64,000 bases of DNA from Achromobacter deleyi (GTDB lineage: Bacteria > Pseudomonadota > Gammaproteobacteria > Burkholderiales > Burkholderiaceae_B), in assembly GCF_016127315.1 (NCBI RefSeq), contig NZ_CP065997.1, positions 6,014,001 through 6,078,000 of the forward strand, given 5' to 3'. The position numbers and the translations under genes were made by a program. This document shows, one piece after another, positions 55,048 through 63,393 of the stretch. Each line of letters opens with the position of its first letter. Positions within the stretch are counted from its first letter, which is position 1. The notes beneath the pieces are model-generated. The model had not been told where the DNA came from and did not search any database. It was given only the letters and a program-made list of their open reading frames with translations.

Positions 55048-55938
55048 TCAGGGCCTGGGCTTGGCGGCCGGCGGGCGCGCCCGCGCCTCGCGGCCTGCCG
55101 GGTTGGCCTGCGCGAGCAGGCGTTTGGCCTCGCGTGACAACAGCTTGGCCAGCTGGAACTGCCTTTCCTCGTCCATGCGCGATTCGACCGCGGCGATGCT
55201 GAGCGCGCCCAGCACGTGGCCCTGCTCGTCGCGCAGCGGCATGCCGATCCCCCACGAGCCCGGCACCACCAGGCCGCGGTTCACGGCGTAGCCCTGCTCG
55301 CGCACCTCGTCCACCAGGGTGCGGATCAGCGGCACGGAGTAATGCGGATAACGCCGCTCGATCAGGGCGGCATTGGCCTGCAGGCAGGCCTCGACTTCGT
55401 CGTCGGGCAGCGCCGCCAGGATGGCCAGGCTGCCGGCGCCGATACCCAGCGGGTGGCGGTCGCCGGGCAGCAGCACGTGGGTCTTGAGCGGGTAATCGCC
55501 GTCCTCGCGCACCACGCAGACCGCGAACACGTCGCGGCGCAGCGAGAAGAAGGCGGAATCGCCGCATTCGTGCGCCAGCCGCGCCACCACGGGCGCGGCC
55601 AGGCGGTTGATGCCGAAGCGCTCGCTGGCGATGTTGCCCAGCACGTGGCATTCAGGACCGAGGAAGTAGCGGCGGCTGGCCTGGTCCTGCTCGACCATGC
55701 CCTCGGCGGCCAGGGCGGCGAGCAGGCGATGCACGGTGGGCTTGCTCATGCCCGTGTCGCGCGTCAACGCCAGCAGGCCCGCGCCTTCGCCGCGGGTGCG
55801 CGACACCGCGCGCAGCACCAGCATGGCGCGGGATATCGCCTGGGCGCCACCGACCTGGGATGAGGTCTCCGTCACGTCTCCGCCTGTTTTTTCATCAGGT
55901 CCATTTTGTGGACCATCAATATGATCTTGTTTTTTCAT
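55048..55938 (-). CDS. IclR family transcriptional regulator
   Basis: A regulator of up to 296 residues: HTH ALTRDTGMSKPTVHRLLAAL with ISRAMLVLRAVSRTRGEGAG before it, and an IclR effector domain from LGPECHVLGNIASERFGINR to MPLRDEQGHVLGALSIAAVE. ATG 55938 is given, but a GTG at 55875 with GGAG close by gives MTETSSQVGG and would leave the operator at 55898-55914 outside the coding region; that start is quite possible. It separates the degradative operon from the TRAP genes and has matching operators in front of both, so it should control both. Confidence 0.88.
   Translation of the reverse strand: MKKQDHIDGPQNGPDEKTGGDVTETSSQVGGAQAISRAMLVLRAVSRTRGEGAGLLALTRDTGMSKPTVHRLLAALAAEGMVEQDQASRRYFLGPECHVLGNIASERFGINRLAAPVVARLAHECGDSAFFSLRRDVFAVCVVREDGDYPLKTHVLLPGDRHPLGIGAGSLAILAALPDDEVEACLQANAALIERRYPHYSVPLIRTLVDEVREQGYAVNRGLVVPGSWGIGMPLRDEQGHVLGALSIAAVESRMDEERQFQLAKLLSREAKRLLAQANPAGREARARPPAAKPRP
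55898..55914. promoter_or_regulatory. IclR operator 1
   Basis: GGTCCATTTTGTGGACC, perfect 6-bp arms around 5 bases, matches the site at 56007-56023 in both arms and spacing. It overlaps the annotated 5' end of the IclR gene or lies just upstream of its alternative GTG start. Confidence 0.75.
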
Positions 55939-55957
55939 TCTGCACCAGTTTTATTGA

Positions 55958-55986
55958 TTTACGCTAGTGAATCAGTGTGATTTAAT
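55958..55986 (+). promoter_or_regulatory. Candidate promoter of the TRAP operon
   Basis: TTTACG (55958-55963), a 17-bp spacer and TTTAAT (55981-55986) point toward the dctP-like gene. Predicted transcription would begin about 55993, so IclR operator 2 would lie in the early transcribed region, suited to roadblock repression. Confidence 0.45.
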
Positions 55987-56006
55987 GAATTTAAGGGTAG
56001 TACGCA

Positions 56007-56023
56007 GGTCCACATAATGGACC
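56007..56023. promoter_or_regulatory. IclR operator 2
   Basis: GGTCCACATAATGGACC has the same arms as operator 1, extended by one base pair to AGGTCCA/TGGACCT. Dyad centres are 109 bp apart. It is 88 bp before the TRAP binding-protein start. Confidence 0.75.
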
Positions 56024-56110
56024 TCATGCAAAGATAAAGCAAGAAGCCTGGCAAGGCGCTTTATCCGGCCGTCCTCGATGGCGGCCGGATCTCATAACCA
56101 AGGAGACAGC

Positions 56111-57124
56111 ATGAACACGACTCGACGCAACCTCATGCGCGCCGCGGGAGGCGGCGCGCTGCTTGCCCTGGCCCCGTTCCAGCGCACGCTGGCGGCGCCC
56201 CAGTTCCGCTACAAGTACGCCAACAACCTGCCGCCCTCGCACCCGATGAACCTGCGCGCCAACGAGGCCGCGCAGAACATCCTCAAAGACACGGGCGGCC
56301 GCTTCGAACTGGCGGTGTTCCCCAGCAGCCAGCTCGGGTCCGACACCGACACGCTGAGCCAGCTGCGCGCCGGCGCCGTCGAGTTCTTCACCCTGTCGGG
56401 CCTGATCCTGTCGACCCTGGTGCCCAGCGCCTCGATCAGCGGGGTGGGCTTCGCCTTCCCCGACTACGCCTCGGTCTGGAAGGCCATGGACGGCGACCTG
56501 GGCGCGCACATCCGCGCCGACATCAATGGCAAGGGTCTGTTCGTCATGGACCACATCTGGGACAGCGGCTTTCGCCAGATCACCACCAGCTCGCGCGCCA
56601 TCAGCGGCCCGGACGACTTCCGCGACCTGAAGATCCGCGTGCCGGTCAGCCCGCTGTGGACCTCGATGTTCAAGGCGCTGGGCTCGTCGCCGGCCAGCAT
56701 CAACTTCAACGAAACCTATTCGGCGTTGCAGACCCGCGTGGTCGACGCGCAGGAAAACCCGCTGGCCATCATCCAGACCGCCAAGCTGTACGAAGTGCAG
56801 AAGTACTGCTCGATGACCAACCACATGTGGGACGGCTTCTGGTTCCTGGGCAACCGCCGCGCCTGGGAAAAGCTGCCGGCCGACATCCGCGAGGTCGTCG
56901 CCAGGCATATAAACGCCGCCGGCATGGCCGAGCGCGCCGACGTGCTGGCGCTGAACAACCAGCTGCAGGCCAAGCTGGCCGAGGAAGGCCTGGCCTTCAA
57001 CACGCCCGACCCCGCGCCCATCCGCGACTCGCTGCGGCGCGCCGGCTTCTATGCCAGCTGGAAGGAAAAGTACGGCGACAAGGCCTGGGGCCTGCTGGAG
57101 CAGGCGGCCGGGAGCCTGTCATGA
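56111..57124 (+). CDS. TRAP transporter substrate-binding protein (DctP family)
   Basis: A 337-residue periplasmic binding protein. The signal region has a twin-arginine look (NTTRRNLMRAAGGGALLALA), so Tat export is possible. Family landmarks are KYANNLPPSHPMNLRANEAA, FELAVFPSSQLGSDTDTLSQ, GLFVMDHIWDSGFRQITTSS, the DctP Arg-containing LKIRVPVSPLWTSMFKALGS and FNETYSALQTRVVDAQENPL. AAGGAGA precedes ATG 56111. It is followed by the fused DctQM gene via ATGA. The ligand is probably the acid activated by the CoA ligase of the divergent operon. Confidence 0.92.
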   Translation: MNTTRRNLMRAAGGGALLALAPFQRTLAAPQFRYKYANNLPPSHPMNLRANEAAQNILKDTGGRFELAVFPSSQLGSDTDTLSQLRAGAVEFFTLSGLILSTLVPSASISGVGFAFPDYASVWKAMDGDLGAHIRADINGKGLFVMDHIWDSGFRQITTSSRAISGPDDFRDLKIRVPVSPLWTSMFKALGSSPASINFNETYSALQTRVVDAQENPLAIIQTAKLYEVQKYCSMTNHMWDGFWFLGNRRAWEKLPADIREVVARHINAAGMAERADVLALNNQLQAKLAEEGLAFNTPDPAPIRDSLRRAGFYASWKEKYGDKAWGLLEQAAGSLS

Positions 57125-59013
57125 GGGCTGCGCTGACGCATCCGGCGGCGCCGCCGGCCGCGGCCGGCGTGGCCCCGGGCGCGCGGCGGCCCTGGGCCGT
57201 CGCCGCCGACACCGCGCTGGGCCACCTGGTGGAGATTCCCGCGGCCATCCTGGTGGTCGCGGAAATCGTCATCCTGTTCTCGGGCATCGTGGCGCGCTAC
57301 GTGCTGCACACGCCGCTGGTGTGGTCCGACGAACTGGCCTCGATCCTGTTCCTGTGGCTGGCCATGCTGGGCGCGGTGATCGCCTTCCGCCGCGGCGAGC
57401 ACATGCGCATGGGCGCGCTGGTCAACCGCGCCTCGCCCGCCACCCGCGCGCTGCTGGACATGGTGGCGGTGGCGGCGGCGCTGGCGTTCCTGCTGCTGTT
57501 GCAGGCGCCGGGCTACGAGTACGCCTCGGAGGAACGGTACGTCACCACCGCCGCGCTCGAGATCCCCAACATCTGGCGCGCGGCGGCCCTGCCGGTCGGC
57601 ACCGCCCTGATGCTGCTGATCGCGCTGCTGCGGCTGGTCGAACGCGCGCAGTGGCGCGTCACCGGCCTGGCGCTGCTGCTGGTCGGCGGCGTGGTGGCCG
57701 CGATGACGGCGCTGCAACCGGTGCTGGCCGGCCTGGGCAACGTCAACCTGCTGATCTTCTTCGTCGGCGTGGTGGCGTGCACGGTGTTCGCGGGCGTGCC
57801 GATCGCCTTCTCGTTCGGGCTGGCCACCTTCGGCTACCTGTCGCTGACCACCGACGTGCCGATGATGGTGGTGGTCGGGCGCATGGACGAGGGCATGTCG
57901 CACCTGATCCTGCTGGCGGTGCCGCTGTTCGTGTTCCTGGGCGTGCTGATCGAGATGACCGGCATGGCCAAGCGCATGGTGGCGTTCCTGGCCAGCCTGC
58001 TGGGCCACGTGCGCGGCGGCCTGTCGTACGTGCTGATCGGCGCCATGTACGTGGTCTCGGGCATCTCGGGCGCCAAGGCCGCCGACATGGCGGCGGTGGC
58101 GCCGGTGCTGTTCCCGGAAATGCGCGAGCGCGGCGCCGACGAGGGCGACCTGGTGGCGCTGCTGTCGGCCACCGGCGCGCAGACCGAGACCGTGCCGCCC
58201 AGCCTGGTGCTGATCACCATCGGCTCGGTCACCGGCGTGTCGATCACGGCGCTGTTCACCGGCGGCCTGCTGCCGGGGCTGGTGCTGGGCGTGATGCTGT
58301 GCCTGGTGGTCTGGTGGCGAAACCGCCGCGAAGACCTGAGCGCGGTGCGCAAGGCCAGCGGCCGCCAGATCGGCCGCGCCCTGCTGGTGGCGCTGCCAGC
58401 GCTGGCGCTGCCCTTCGTGATCCGCGCGGCGGTGGTCGAGGGCGTGGCCACCGCCACCGAGGTGTCCACCATCGGCATCGTCTACGCCACGCTGATCGGC
58501 CTGCTGGTCTACCGCTGCTTCGACGCCAAGCGGCTCAAGCCCATGCTGGTGGACACCGCCTGCCTGTCGGGCTCGATCCTGCTGATCATCGGCACCGCCA
58601 CCGCCATGGCCTGGGCCCTGACGCAATCGGGCTTCTCGACCCAGCTGGCGCAGGCCATGGCCGGCCTGCCGGGCGGCGCCGCCACTTTCATGGCGGTGTC
58701 GATCGTAGCGTTCATCATCCTGGGCAGCGTGCTCGAAGGCATTCCGGCCATCGTGCTGTTCGGGCCGCTGCTGTTCCCGATCGCGCACCAGATGGGCATC
58801 CACGAGGTGCACTACGCCATGGTGGTGATCCTGTCGATGGGCCTGGGCCTGTTCGCGCCGCCGTTCGGGGTGGGCTACTACGCCGCCTGCGCCATCGGCC
58901 GGGTCGCGCCCGAAGCCGGCATCCGGCCGATCCTGGGCTACCTGAGTTCGATGGCGGTCGGCATCGTGGTGATCGCCGCGGTGCCGTGGATCTCGACGGG
59001 GTTCCTGAAGTAG
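57121..59013 (+). CDS. TRAP transporter fused small and large permease (DctQM)
   Basis: A 630-residue membrane protein in which a DctQ-like four-helix part (about residues 35-190: VARYVLHTPLVWSDELASIL, GAVIAFRRGEHMRMGAL) is fused to a DctM-like part of 11-12 helices (from about 200: LLIFFVGVVACTVFAGVPIA, AKAADMAAVAPVLFPEMRER, GAQTETVPPSLVLITIGSVT). The DctM scoop-loop motif is evident. Fusion is known in many TRAP systems. It uses a sodium gradient to take up the organic acid bound by the preceding protein. Coupled by ATGA at 57121-57124. Confidence 0.93.
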   Translation: MRAALTHPAAPPAAAGVAPGARRPWAVAADTALGHLVEIPAAILVVAEIVILFSGIVARYVLHTPLVWSDELASILFLWLAMLGAVIAFRRGEHMRMGALVNRASPATRALLDMVAVAAALAFLLLLQAPGYEYASEERYVTTAALEIPNIWRAAALPVGTALMLLIALLRLVERAQWRVTGLALLLVGGVVAAMTALQPVLAGLGNVNLLIFFVGVVACTVFAGVPIAFSFGLATFGYLSLTTDVPMMVVVGRMDEGMSHLILLAVPLFVFLGVLIEMTGMAKRMVAFLASLLGHVRGGLSYVLIGAMYVVSGISGAKAADMAAVAPVLFPEMRERGADEGDLVALLSATGAQTETVPPSLVLITIGSVTGVSITALFTGGLLPGLVLGVMLCLVVWWRNRREDLSAVRKASGRQIGRALLVALPALALPFVIRAAVVEGVATATEVSTIGIVYATLIGLLVYRCFDAKRLKPMLVDTACLSGSILLIIGTATAMAWALTQSGFSTQLAQAMAGLPGGAATFMAVSIVAFIILGSVLEGIPAIVLFGPLLFPIAHQMGIHEVHYAMVVILSMGLGLFAPPFGVGYYAACAIGRVAPEAGIRPILGYLSSMAVGIVVIAAVPWISTGFLK

Positions 59014-59022
59014 CGCGCGTGG

Positions 59023-59050
59023 CCGGCCGCCGCGTCTTCGCGGCGGCCGG
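59023..59050 (+). terminator. Strong GC hairpin after the TRAP operon
   Basis: CCGGCCGCCGCG-TCTT-CGCGGCGGCCGG is a perfect 12-bp stem with a tetraloop, starting 9 bp after the stop of the permease gene. Only a weak T stretch follows, so it is a likely but atypical terminator. Confidence 0.6.
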
Positions 59051-59212
59051 TCCTGCTTTCCAGCGCGCCCGGCGGCCCGCCCGCTACCGCCACCCGGCCC
59101 CCGCCGCCCCCGCGGCGCAGCGCCTGCCTCGCACGGCCCACGCCCGCCCGCGACCCGCGACATCGCCGTGGGGAAAAACCCACACGCCGGCAATCCCCCA
59201 CTGTCCGCGCGG

Positions 59213-59241
59213 TTGATGCGCGTACACCAGTTCTATAGAAT
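59213..59241 (+). promoter_or_regulatory. Promoter of the ABC half-exporter transcription unit
   Basis: TTGATG (59213-59218), 17-bp spacer, TAGAAT (59236-59241). It would give a leader of about 260 bases before the ABC start codon at 59509, containing a short ORF and hairpins. Confidence 0.55.
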
Positions 59242-59301
59242 CTTCAATTCGGGCCTGTGCCCATTCTTTTTTTCCCTTCACCTACACCTGGGAGGCGCAA
59301 G

Positions 59302-59352
59302 ATGATGAATCCGCATACCGCCATCCCGCGCGTATCTCCGCGACGCCATTAA
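59302..59352 (+). CDS. Leader ORF (16 codons) upstream of the ABC exporter
   Basis: GGGAGG lies 8 bases before ATG 59302, and the frame encodes MMNPHTAIPRVSPRRH and a TAA stop. Three Pro and three Arg codons in 16 are striking. It is followed by a TCGCCAG-ACTAC-CTGGCGA hairpin (59374-59392) and GCGCC-GTGA-GGCGC (59435-59448), then the ABC gene. The setting is that of an upstream ORF whose translation could control the main gene by attenuation or by freeing the ribosome-binding site. No known leader peptide is recognised; expression is unproven. Confidence 0.45.
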   Translation: MMNPHTAIPRVSPRRH

Positions 59353-59373
59353 GTCGTCGCCCGCGCGGCCCCA

Positions 59374-59448
59374 TCGCCAGACTACCTGGCGACTGGTCCG
59401 CCGCGCCCGCCCCAAACCCCTGAACGCAATGCCCGCGCCGTGAGGCGC
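59374..59448 (+). promoter_or_regulatory. Leader hairpins between the leader ORF and the ABC gene
   Basis: Two short stems, TCGCCAG/CTGGCGA (59374-59392) and GCGCC/GGCGC (59435-59448), lie in the untranslated leader 60-135 bases before the ABC start codon. Neither is followed by a T run. Confidence 0.35.
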
Positions 59449-59508
59449 AGGTCGTATCACCCTCTTCCCACAAGGAAACCGGCGCCTTCGCGTTGCCGGG
59501 CGATCGCA

Positions 59509-61407
59509 ATGAATCGAACAAAAATCGATCTGCGAGGACAAGCCTTCAAGGACGTCCTCGGCTTTACCTTCCGCTATTGGCGCGCCCAACCCTGGCGCAC
59601 CGCATTGATCGTCGGGCTGGCGCTGCTGTCGGCCCTGGCCGACGTGCTGACCCCGCTGTACGCGGGCCGGCTGGTCGACGCCGTGGCGTCCGGCGCCGCG
59701 GCGGACCAGCAGGCATGGGGCGCGGCCGTCACCGCGTTCTGGCTGCTGATCGCGCTGGGCATCGGCGGCACGCTGCTGCGCCAGGGCGTGTTCCAGAACA
59801 TCATCGTCTTCACCCTGAAGATGATGAACGGCATGGTCTCCAACGCCTTCTACCGGGTGCAGCGCTTTTCCACCGACTGGCACGCCAACAGCTTCGCCGG
59901 CTCGACCGTGCGCAAGATCACCCGCGGCATGTGGGCGGTGGACCTGCTGAACGACACGCTGCTGGTGGCGCTGCTGCCCTCGGTCATCATGCTGGTCGGC
60001 GCCACCGTGCTGCTAGGCATCCACTGGCCGGTGATGGGCCTGGTGGTCGGCCTGGGGTCGGTGCTGTACATCGCGGTCACGGCGACGCTGTCGCTGGGCT
60101 ACGTGGCGCCGGCGGCGCGGCTGGGCAATGCCTGGGACACGCGCATGGGCGGCGCGCTGGCCGACGCGGTCAGCTGTAACCCGGTCGTCAAGGCCTTCGG
60201 CGCCGAGACGCGCGAGGAAGCGCGCCTGGAGCGCGTGGTCGACAAGTGGCGCCGCCGCACGCGCCGCACCTGGATCCGCGCCACGATCAACGGCGGCATC
60301 CAGGGCGCGATGCTGGTGGCGATGCAGGCTGGCATCCTGGGCGCGGCGCTGCTGCTCTGGTCGCGCAACCAGGCCAGCGTCGGCGACGTGACCTTCGCGC
60401 TGACGATGTTCTTCATGCTGCAGGGCCACCTGCGCGACGTGGGCATGCACATCCGCAACCTGCAGCGCTCGGTCAACGACATGGAGGAACTGGTGGCGCT
60501 GGAAAAGCAGCCGCTGGGCGTGGACGACCGCCCCGGCGCGGGCCAGATCCGCGTCACGGCGGGCGAGATCCGCTTCGAAGACGTGACCTTCCGCTACGGC
60601 CGCCACGAGGCGCCGCTGTACGACCGCTTCTCGGCGCGCATCGCGCCGGGCGAACGGGTCGGGCTGGTGGGCCATTCGGGGTCGGGCAAGACCACGTTCA
60701 TCAAGCTGATCCAGCGCCTGTACGACGTCAATGGCGGCCGCATCGCCATCGACGGGCAGGACATCGCCCAGGTCAGGCAGGCCTCGCTGCGCGGCCAGAT
60801 CGCGATCGTGCAGCAGGAGCCGGTGCTGTTCCACCGCACGCTGGCCGAGAACATCGCCTACGCCCGCCCCGGCGCGACGCAGGCCGAGATCGAGCAGGCG
60901 GCGCGGCTGGCCAGCGCGCACGACTTCATCATGGCGCTGCCCAAGGGCTATGAGACGCTGGTGGGCGAACGCGGCGTCAAGCTGTCGGGCGGCGAGCGCC
61001 AGCGCGTGGCGATCGCGCGGGCCTTCCTGGCCGACGCGCCGATCCTGATCCTGGACGAGGCCACCTCGAGCCTGGACAGCGAAAGCGAAGTGCTGATCCA
61101 GCAGGCCATGGAGCGCCTGATGGTCGGCCGCACCACGCTGGTGGTGGCGCACCGCCTGTCGACGGTGCGCGCGCTGGACCGCCTGCTGGTGATGGACCAT
61201 GGCCGCATCATCGAGGAAGGCAGCCATGACCAGCTGATCCGCCTGAAGGGCGGCCTGTACCGGCGCCTGTTCGAGCGCCAGGCCCTGGAACTGACCAAGG
61301 GCCTGACGCAGGCGGAGATGCTGGCCGATGGCGCCCGCCCCCTGCCGGCGCGCGCCGACGGCGAAGGCCAGGACGAGGACGAAACGTCCCTGGCCTTCGA
61401 CAAGTAA
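59509..61407 (+). CDS. ABC transporter, half-exporter (TMD-NBD)
   Basis: A 632-residue exporter of the MsbA/ABCB type. The TMD (about residues 20-320) has six helices, including [20 protein letters not shown] and the coupling-helix region [20 protein letters not shown]. The NBD follows with Walker [11 protein letters not shown]-loop [13 protein letters not shown], signature [17 protein letters not shown], Walker [13 protein letters not shown] and switch His [12 protein letters not shown]. An acidic tail ([15 protein letters not shown]) ends the protein. It would work as a homodimer or with a partner elsewhere. The ATG at 59509 was chosen over an open extension to 59440. Substrate unknown. A long leader and a perfect terminator frame it as a single-gene unit. 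Confidence 0.92.
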   Translation: MNRTKIDLRGQAFKDVLGFTFRYWRAQPWRTALIVGLALLSALADVLTPLYAGRLVDAVASGAAADQQAWGAAVTAFWLLIALGIGGTLLRQGVFQNIIVFTLKMMNGMVSNAFYRVQRFSTDWHANSFAGSTVRKITRGMWAVDLLNDTLLVALLPSVIMLVGATVLLGIHWPVMGLVVGLGSVLYIAVTATLSLGYVAPAARLGNAWDTRMGGALADAVSCNPVVKAFGAETREEARLERVVDKWRRRTRRTWIRATINGGIQGAMLVAMQAGILGAALLLWSRNQASVGDVTFALTMFFMLQGHLRDVGMHIRNLQRSVNDMEELVALEKQPLGVDDRPGAGQIRVTAGEIRFEDVTFRYGRHEAPLYDRFSARIAPGERVGLVGHSGSGKTTFIKLIQRLYDVNGGRIAIDGQDIAQVRQASLRGQIAIVQQEPVLFHRTLAENIAYARPGATQAEIEQAARLASAHDFIMALPKGYETLVGERGVKLSGGERQRVAIARAFLADAPILILDEATSSLDSESEVLIQQAMERLMVGRTTLVVAHRLSTVRALDRLLVMDHGRIIEEGSHDQLIRLKGGLYRRLFERQALELTKGLTQAEMLADGARPLPARADGEGQDEDETSLAFDK

Positions 61408-61411
61408 GCAG

Positions 61412-61442
61412 AAAGGGCCTGACGCGAGTCAGGCCCTTTTTT
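61412..61442 (+). terminator. Rho-independent terminator after ABC exporter
   Basis: AAAGGGCCTGAC-GCGA-GTCAGGCCCTTT with a run of Ts: a perfect 12-bp stem starting 4 bp after the ABC stop codon. Confidence 0.92.
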
Positions 61443-61484
61443 CATGGCGCCGCGCCGCCCGGCAGCGTGCGCGGCCCGGCCGCC

Positions 61485-62114
61485 TCAGCGATTCAGCGTC
61501 AGGCGCACGCCGAACGCGATCAGCGCGCCGCCGAACACCGTGCCCTGCCATTTCTGCACGCGCGGATGCGCCGCCATCCAGCGGCCCAGGGCGCCGCCGG
61601 CCAGCGCGCACAGCACATCGAACGTCAGGCCCAGGCTCACCAGGATCACGCCCAGCAAGGCGAACTGCTGGCCGATCGGGCCCTGCGCCGGCGACACGAA
61701 CTGCGGCAGCAGCACCGAGCAGAACAGCAGCGCCTTGGGATTGAGCACGTTGGTCAGCACCCCGCTGAGCAACGCCGCGCCGAGCCCTTTGCCGCGCGCG
61801 GCCGCCTGCGCCTCGTGCGCCACGCCGTACGACATCGGCCCGGCGCGCAGCAGCCGCACGCCCAGCCAGATCAGGTAGCCGCCGCCCACGGTGCGCGCCG
61901 CGTCGAAGGCCCACGGATGGGTCTTGAACAGCGCCGCCAAGCCCAACGCCGCCAGCGTCACGTGGGCGGCGCGCGCCAGCGCCAGGCCCACGGCCACCGC
62001 CAGCGCCTGTCCGCGCCCGCGCAGGGCGCCGGTCTCGAGCAGCAGGATCATGTCCGGCCCGGGCACCACATAGACAATCAACAATGCCCCAAGAAACAAC
62101 GCCATATCGGCCAT
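61485..62114 (-). CDS. LysE/RhtB family amino acid exporter
   Basis: A 209-residue inner-membrane exporter with about six segments. The family start VYVVPGPDMILLLETGALRG with the invariant PGPD/N, GLALARAAHVTLAALGLAAL, GGGYLIWLGVRLLR and SGVLTNVLNPKALLFCSVLL are all present. It diverges from an Lrp-type regulator; such pairs export an amino acid when its level is high. A TATTCC/GGAATA dyad lies between them. The start ATG 62114 is followed by a second Met at codon 4, so the exact start is uncertain by three residues. Confidence 0.92.
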   Translation of the reverse strand: MADMALFLGALLIVYVVPGPDMILLLETGALRGRGQALAVAVGLALARAAHVTLAALGLAALFKTHPWAFDAARTVGGGYLIWLGVRLLRAGPMSYGVAHEAQAAARGKGLGAALLSGVLTNVLNPKALLFCSVLLPQFVSPAQGPIGQQFALLGVILVSLGLTFDVLCALAGGALGRWMAAHPRVQKWQGTVFGGALIAFGVRLTLNR

Positions 62115-62182
62115 GATGCGCCACGCTCCGTGCTGCGGGAAATGGCGATCATTCTAGGGAAAAGGCATCGGCATGTGCTTGC

Positions 62183-62202
62183 TATTCCTGCCAACCGGAA
62201 TA
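62183..62202. promoter_or_regulatory. Candidate Lrp binding dyad
   Basis: TATTCC-TGCCAACC-GGAATA, perfect 6-bp arms, lies in the 135-bp gap between the LysE exporter and the Lrp gene. Its size and position suit the adjacent Lrp/AsnC regulator. Confidence 0.45.
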
Positions 62203-62249
62203 ACATGATTGGCATACTGAACCAATCTATATGACGGTATTTTCATTTC

Positions 62250-62732
62250 ATGCCAAAACGCCAACTTGATGCCTATGACCGGCGCATTCTCGAGGCCCTG
62301 CAGCAGAATGGCCGCCTCACCAATGTCGAGCTGGCCGAGCAGATCGGCCTGTCGCCGTCGCCCTGCCTGCGGCGGGTGCGGCTGATGGAGGAAGCCGGCG
62401 TGATCCAGGGCTACGAGGCCCGGCTGGCGCCGGACGAGGTCGGGCTGGGCCTGACCGTCTTCGTCGGCGTGAAGGTCGAGCGCCACCACGAGCGCGACGC
62501 CGACCAGTTCCGCAAGGAGGTCTGCGCCCTGCCCGAAGTGGTGGCGGCCCACCTGGTGTCGGGGGAATCCGACTTCCTGCTGCAGGTGGTGCTGCCGGAC
62601 CTGCGCGCCTATGAGCGCTTCCTGCTGACCACGCTGCTCAAGCTGCCCGGGGTGAAGGACATCCGCAGCAACTTCGCGATCCAGACCGTCAAGCCCCAGA
62701 GCCCGCTGCCGCTGGATCACCTGGGACATTGA
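62250..62732 (+). CDS. Lrp/AsnC family transcriptional regulator
   Basis: A 160-residue regulator: HTH LDAYDRRILEALQQNGRLTN with VELAEQIGLSPSPCLRRVRL, then a RAM ligand domain (LGLTVFVGVKVERHHERDAD, VVAAHLVSGESDFLLQVVLP, GVKDIRSNFAIQTVK). It probably activates the divergent LysE-type exporter in response to an amino acid. Its 3' end overlaps the convergent DJ-1/PfpI gene by 44 bp. Confidence 0.93.
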   Translation: MPKRQLDAYDRRILEALQQNGRLTNVELAEQIGLSPSPCLRRVRLMEEAGVIQGYEARLAPDEVGLGLTVFVGVKVERHHERDADQFRKEVCALPEVVAAHLVSGESDFLLQVVLPDLRAYERFLLTTLLKLPGVKDIRSNFAIQTVKPQSPLPLDHLGH

Positions 62733-63393
62733 GCGCGGCCTGCCGCACCTTGGCGCTGCGCTGCTCGAAGCGCGCCTGCGACTGCGCCAGGTAGCGCTGC
62801 ACGATGTCCGGCTCCGAGGTCTTGGGCGTGCCGCCGGGAAATGGCGGCTGGGGGTCGTATTCGATCTGCAGCTGGATCAGCTTGGCGACGTCGTCGCCGC
62901 ACAGCGTGGCCACCACCTTCAGGGCCATGTCGATGCCCGAGGTGACGCCGCCGGCGGTGAAAACGTTGCCATCCACGCACAGCCGCGCATCGGTCGGCAC
63001 CGCGCCGAAATGCGCCAGCAATTCGCGCGCGCGCCAATGGCTGGAGGCGCGCTTGCCGCGCAGCAGGCCGGCCGCGCCCAGCAGCAGCGAACCGGTGCAG
63101 ATGCCGAAGACGTAGCGCGCGCCCAACGCTTGGCGGCGCGTGAAGGCTACCCAGTCCGGGTCGAGGATGGCATCATCCGTGCCCGGCCCGCCCGGCACCA
63201 CCAGCAGATCGCAGGGCGGCGCCGACGCCAGGGTCTGGGTCGGCATGAATCGCAGGCCGCGATCGCTGCGCACCGGCTCCGGCGTTTTTGCGACAAAATC
63301 GACGCTGAACCCGGGCGCGGCGGCGAGCACCTCGTAAGGCCCGGTCATATCGAGCTGGGTCAGCCCTTCGAACAAGAGAATATTGACATGCAC
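62689..63393 (-). CDS. DJ-1/PfpI family protein (isocyanide hydratase-like)
   Basis: A 234-residue glutamine-amidotransferase-like protein: NILLFEGLTQLDMTGPYEVL, LLVVPGGPGTDDAILDPDWV, the nucleophilic Cys in FGICTGSLLLGAAGLLRGKR and ASSHWRARELLAHFGAVPTD, with VFTAGGVTSGIDMALKVVAT. This is the pattern of isocyanide hydratase and related single-domain members. It starts at GTG 63393, with AAGGAG 7 bases upstream. The start codon overlaps that of the divergent GlxA-type gene, a related domain, so the pair may derive from duplication. Confidence 0.85.
   Translation of the reverse strand: MHVNILLFEGLTQLDMTGPYEVLAAAPGFSVDFVAKTPEPVRSDRGLRFMPTQTLASAPPCDLLVVPGGPGTDDAILDPDWVAFTRRQALGARYVFGICTGSLLLGAAGLLRGKRASSHWRARELLAHFGAVPTDARLCVDGNVFTAGGVTSGIDMALKVVATLCGDDVAKLIQLQIEYDPQPPFPGGTPKTSEPDIVQRYLAQSQARFEQRSAKVRQAALNVPGDPAAAGSGA

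Noticed and set aside
57049..59193. 714-codon minus-strand frame over the TRAP permease
   Set aside because: His/Gln/Arg-rich shadow frame; the plus strand has clear DctQM motifs.
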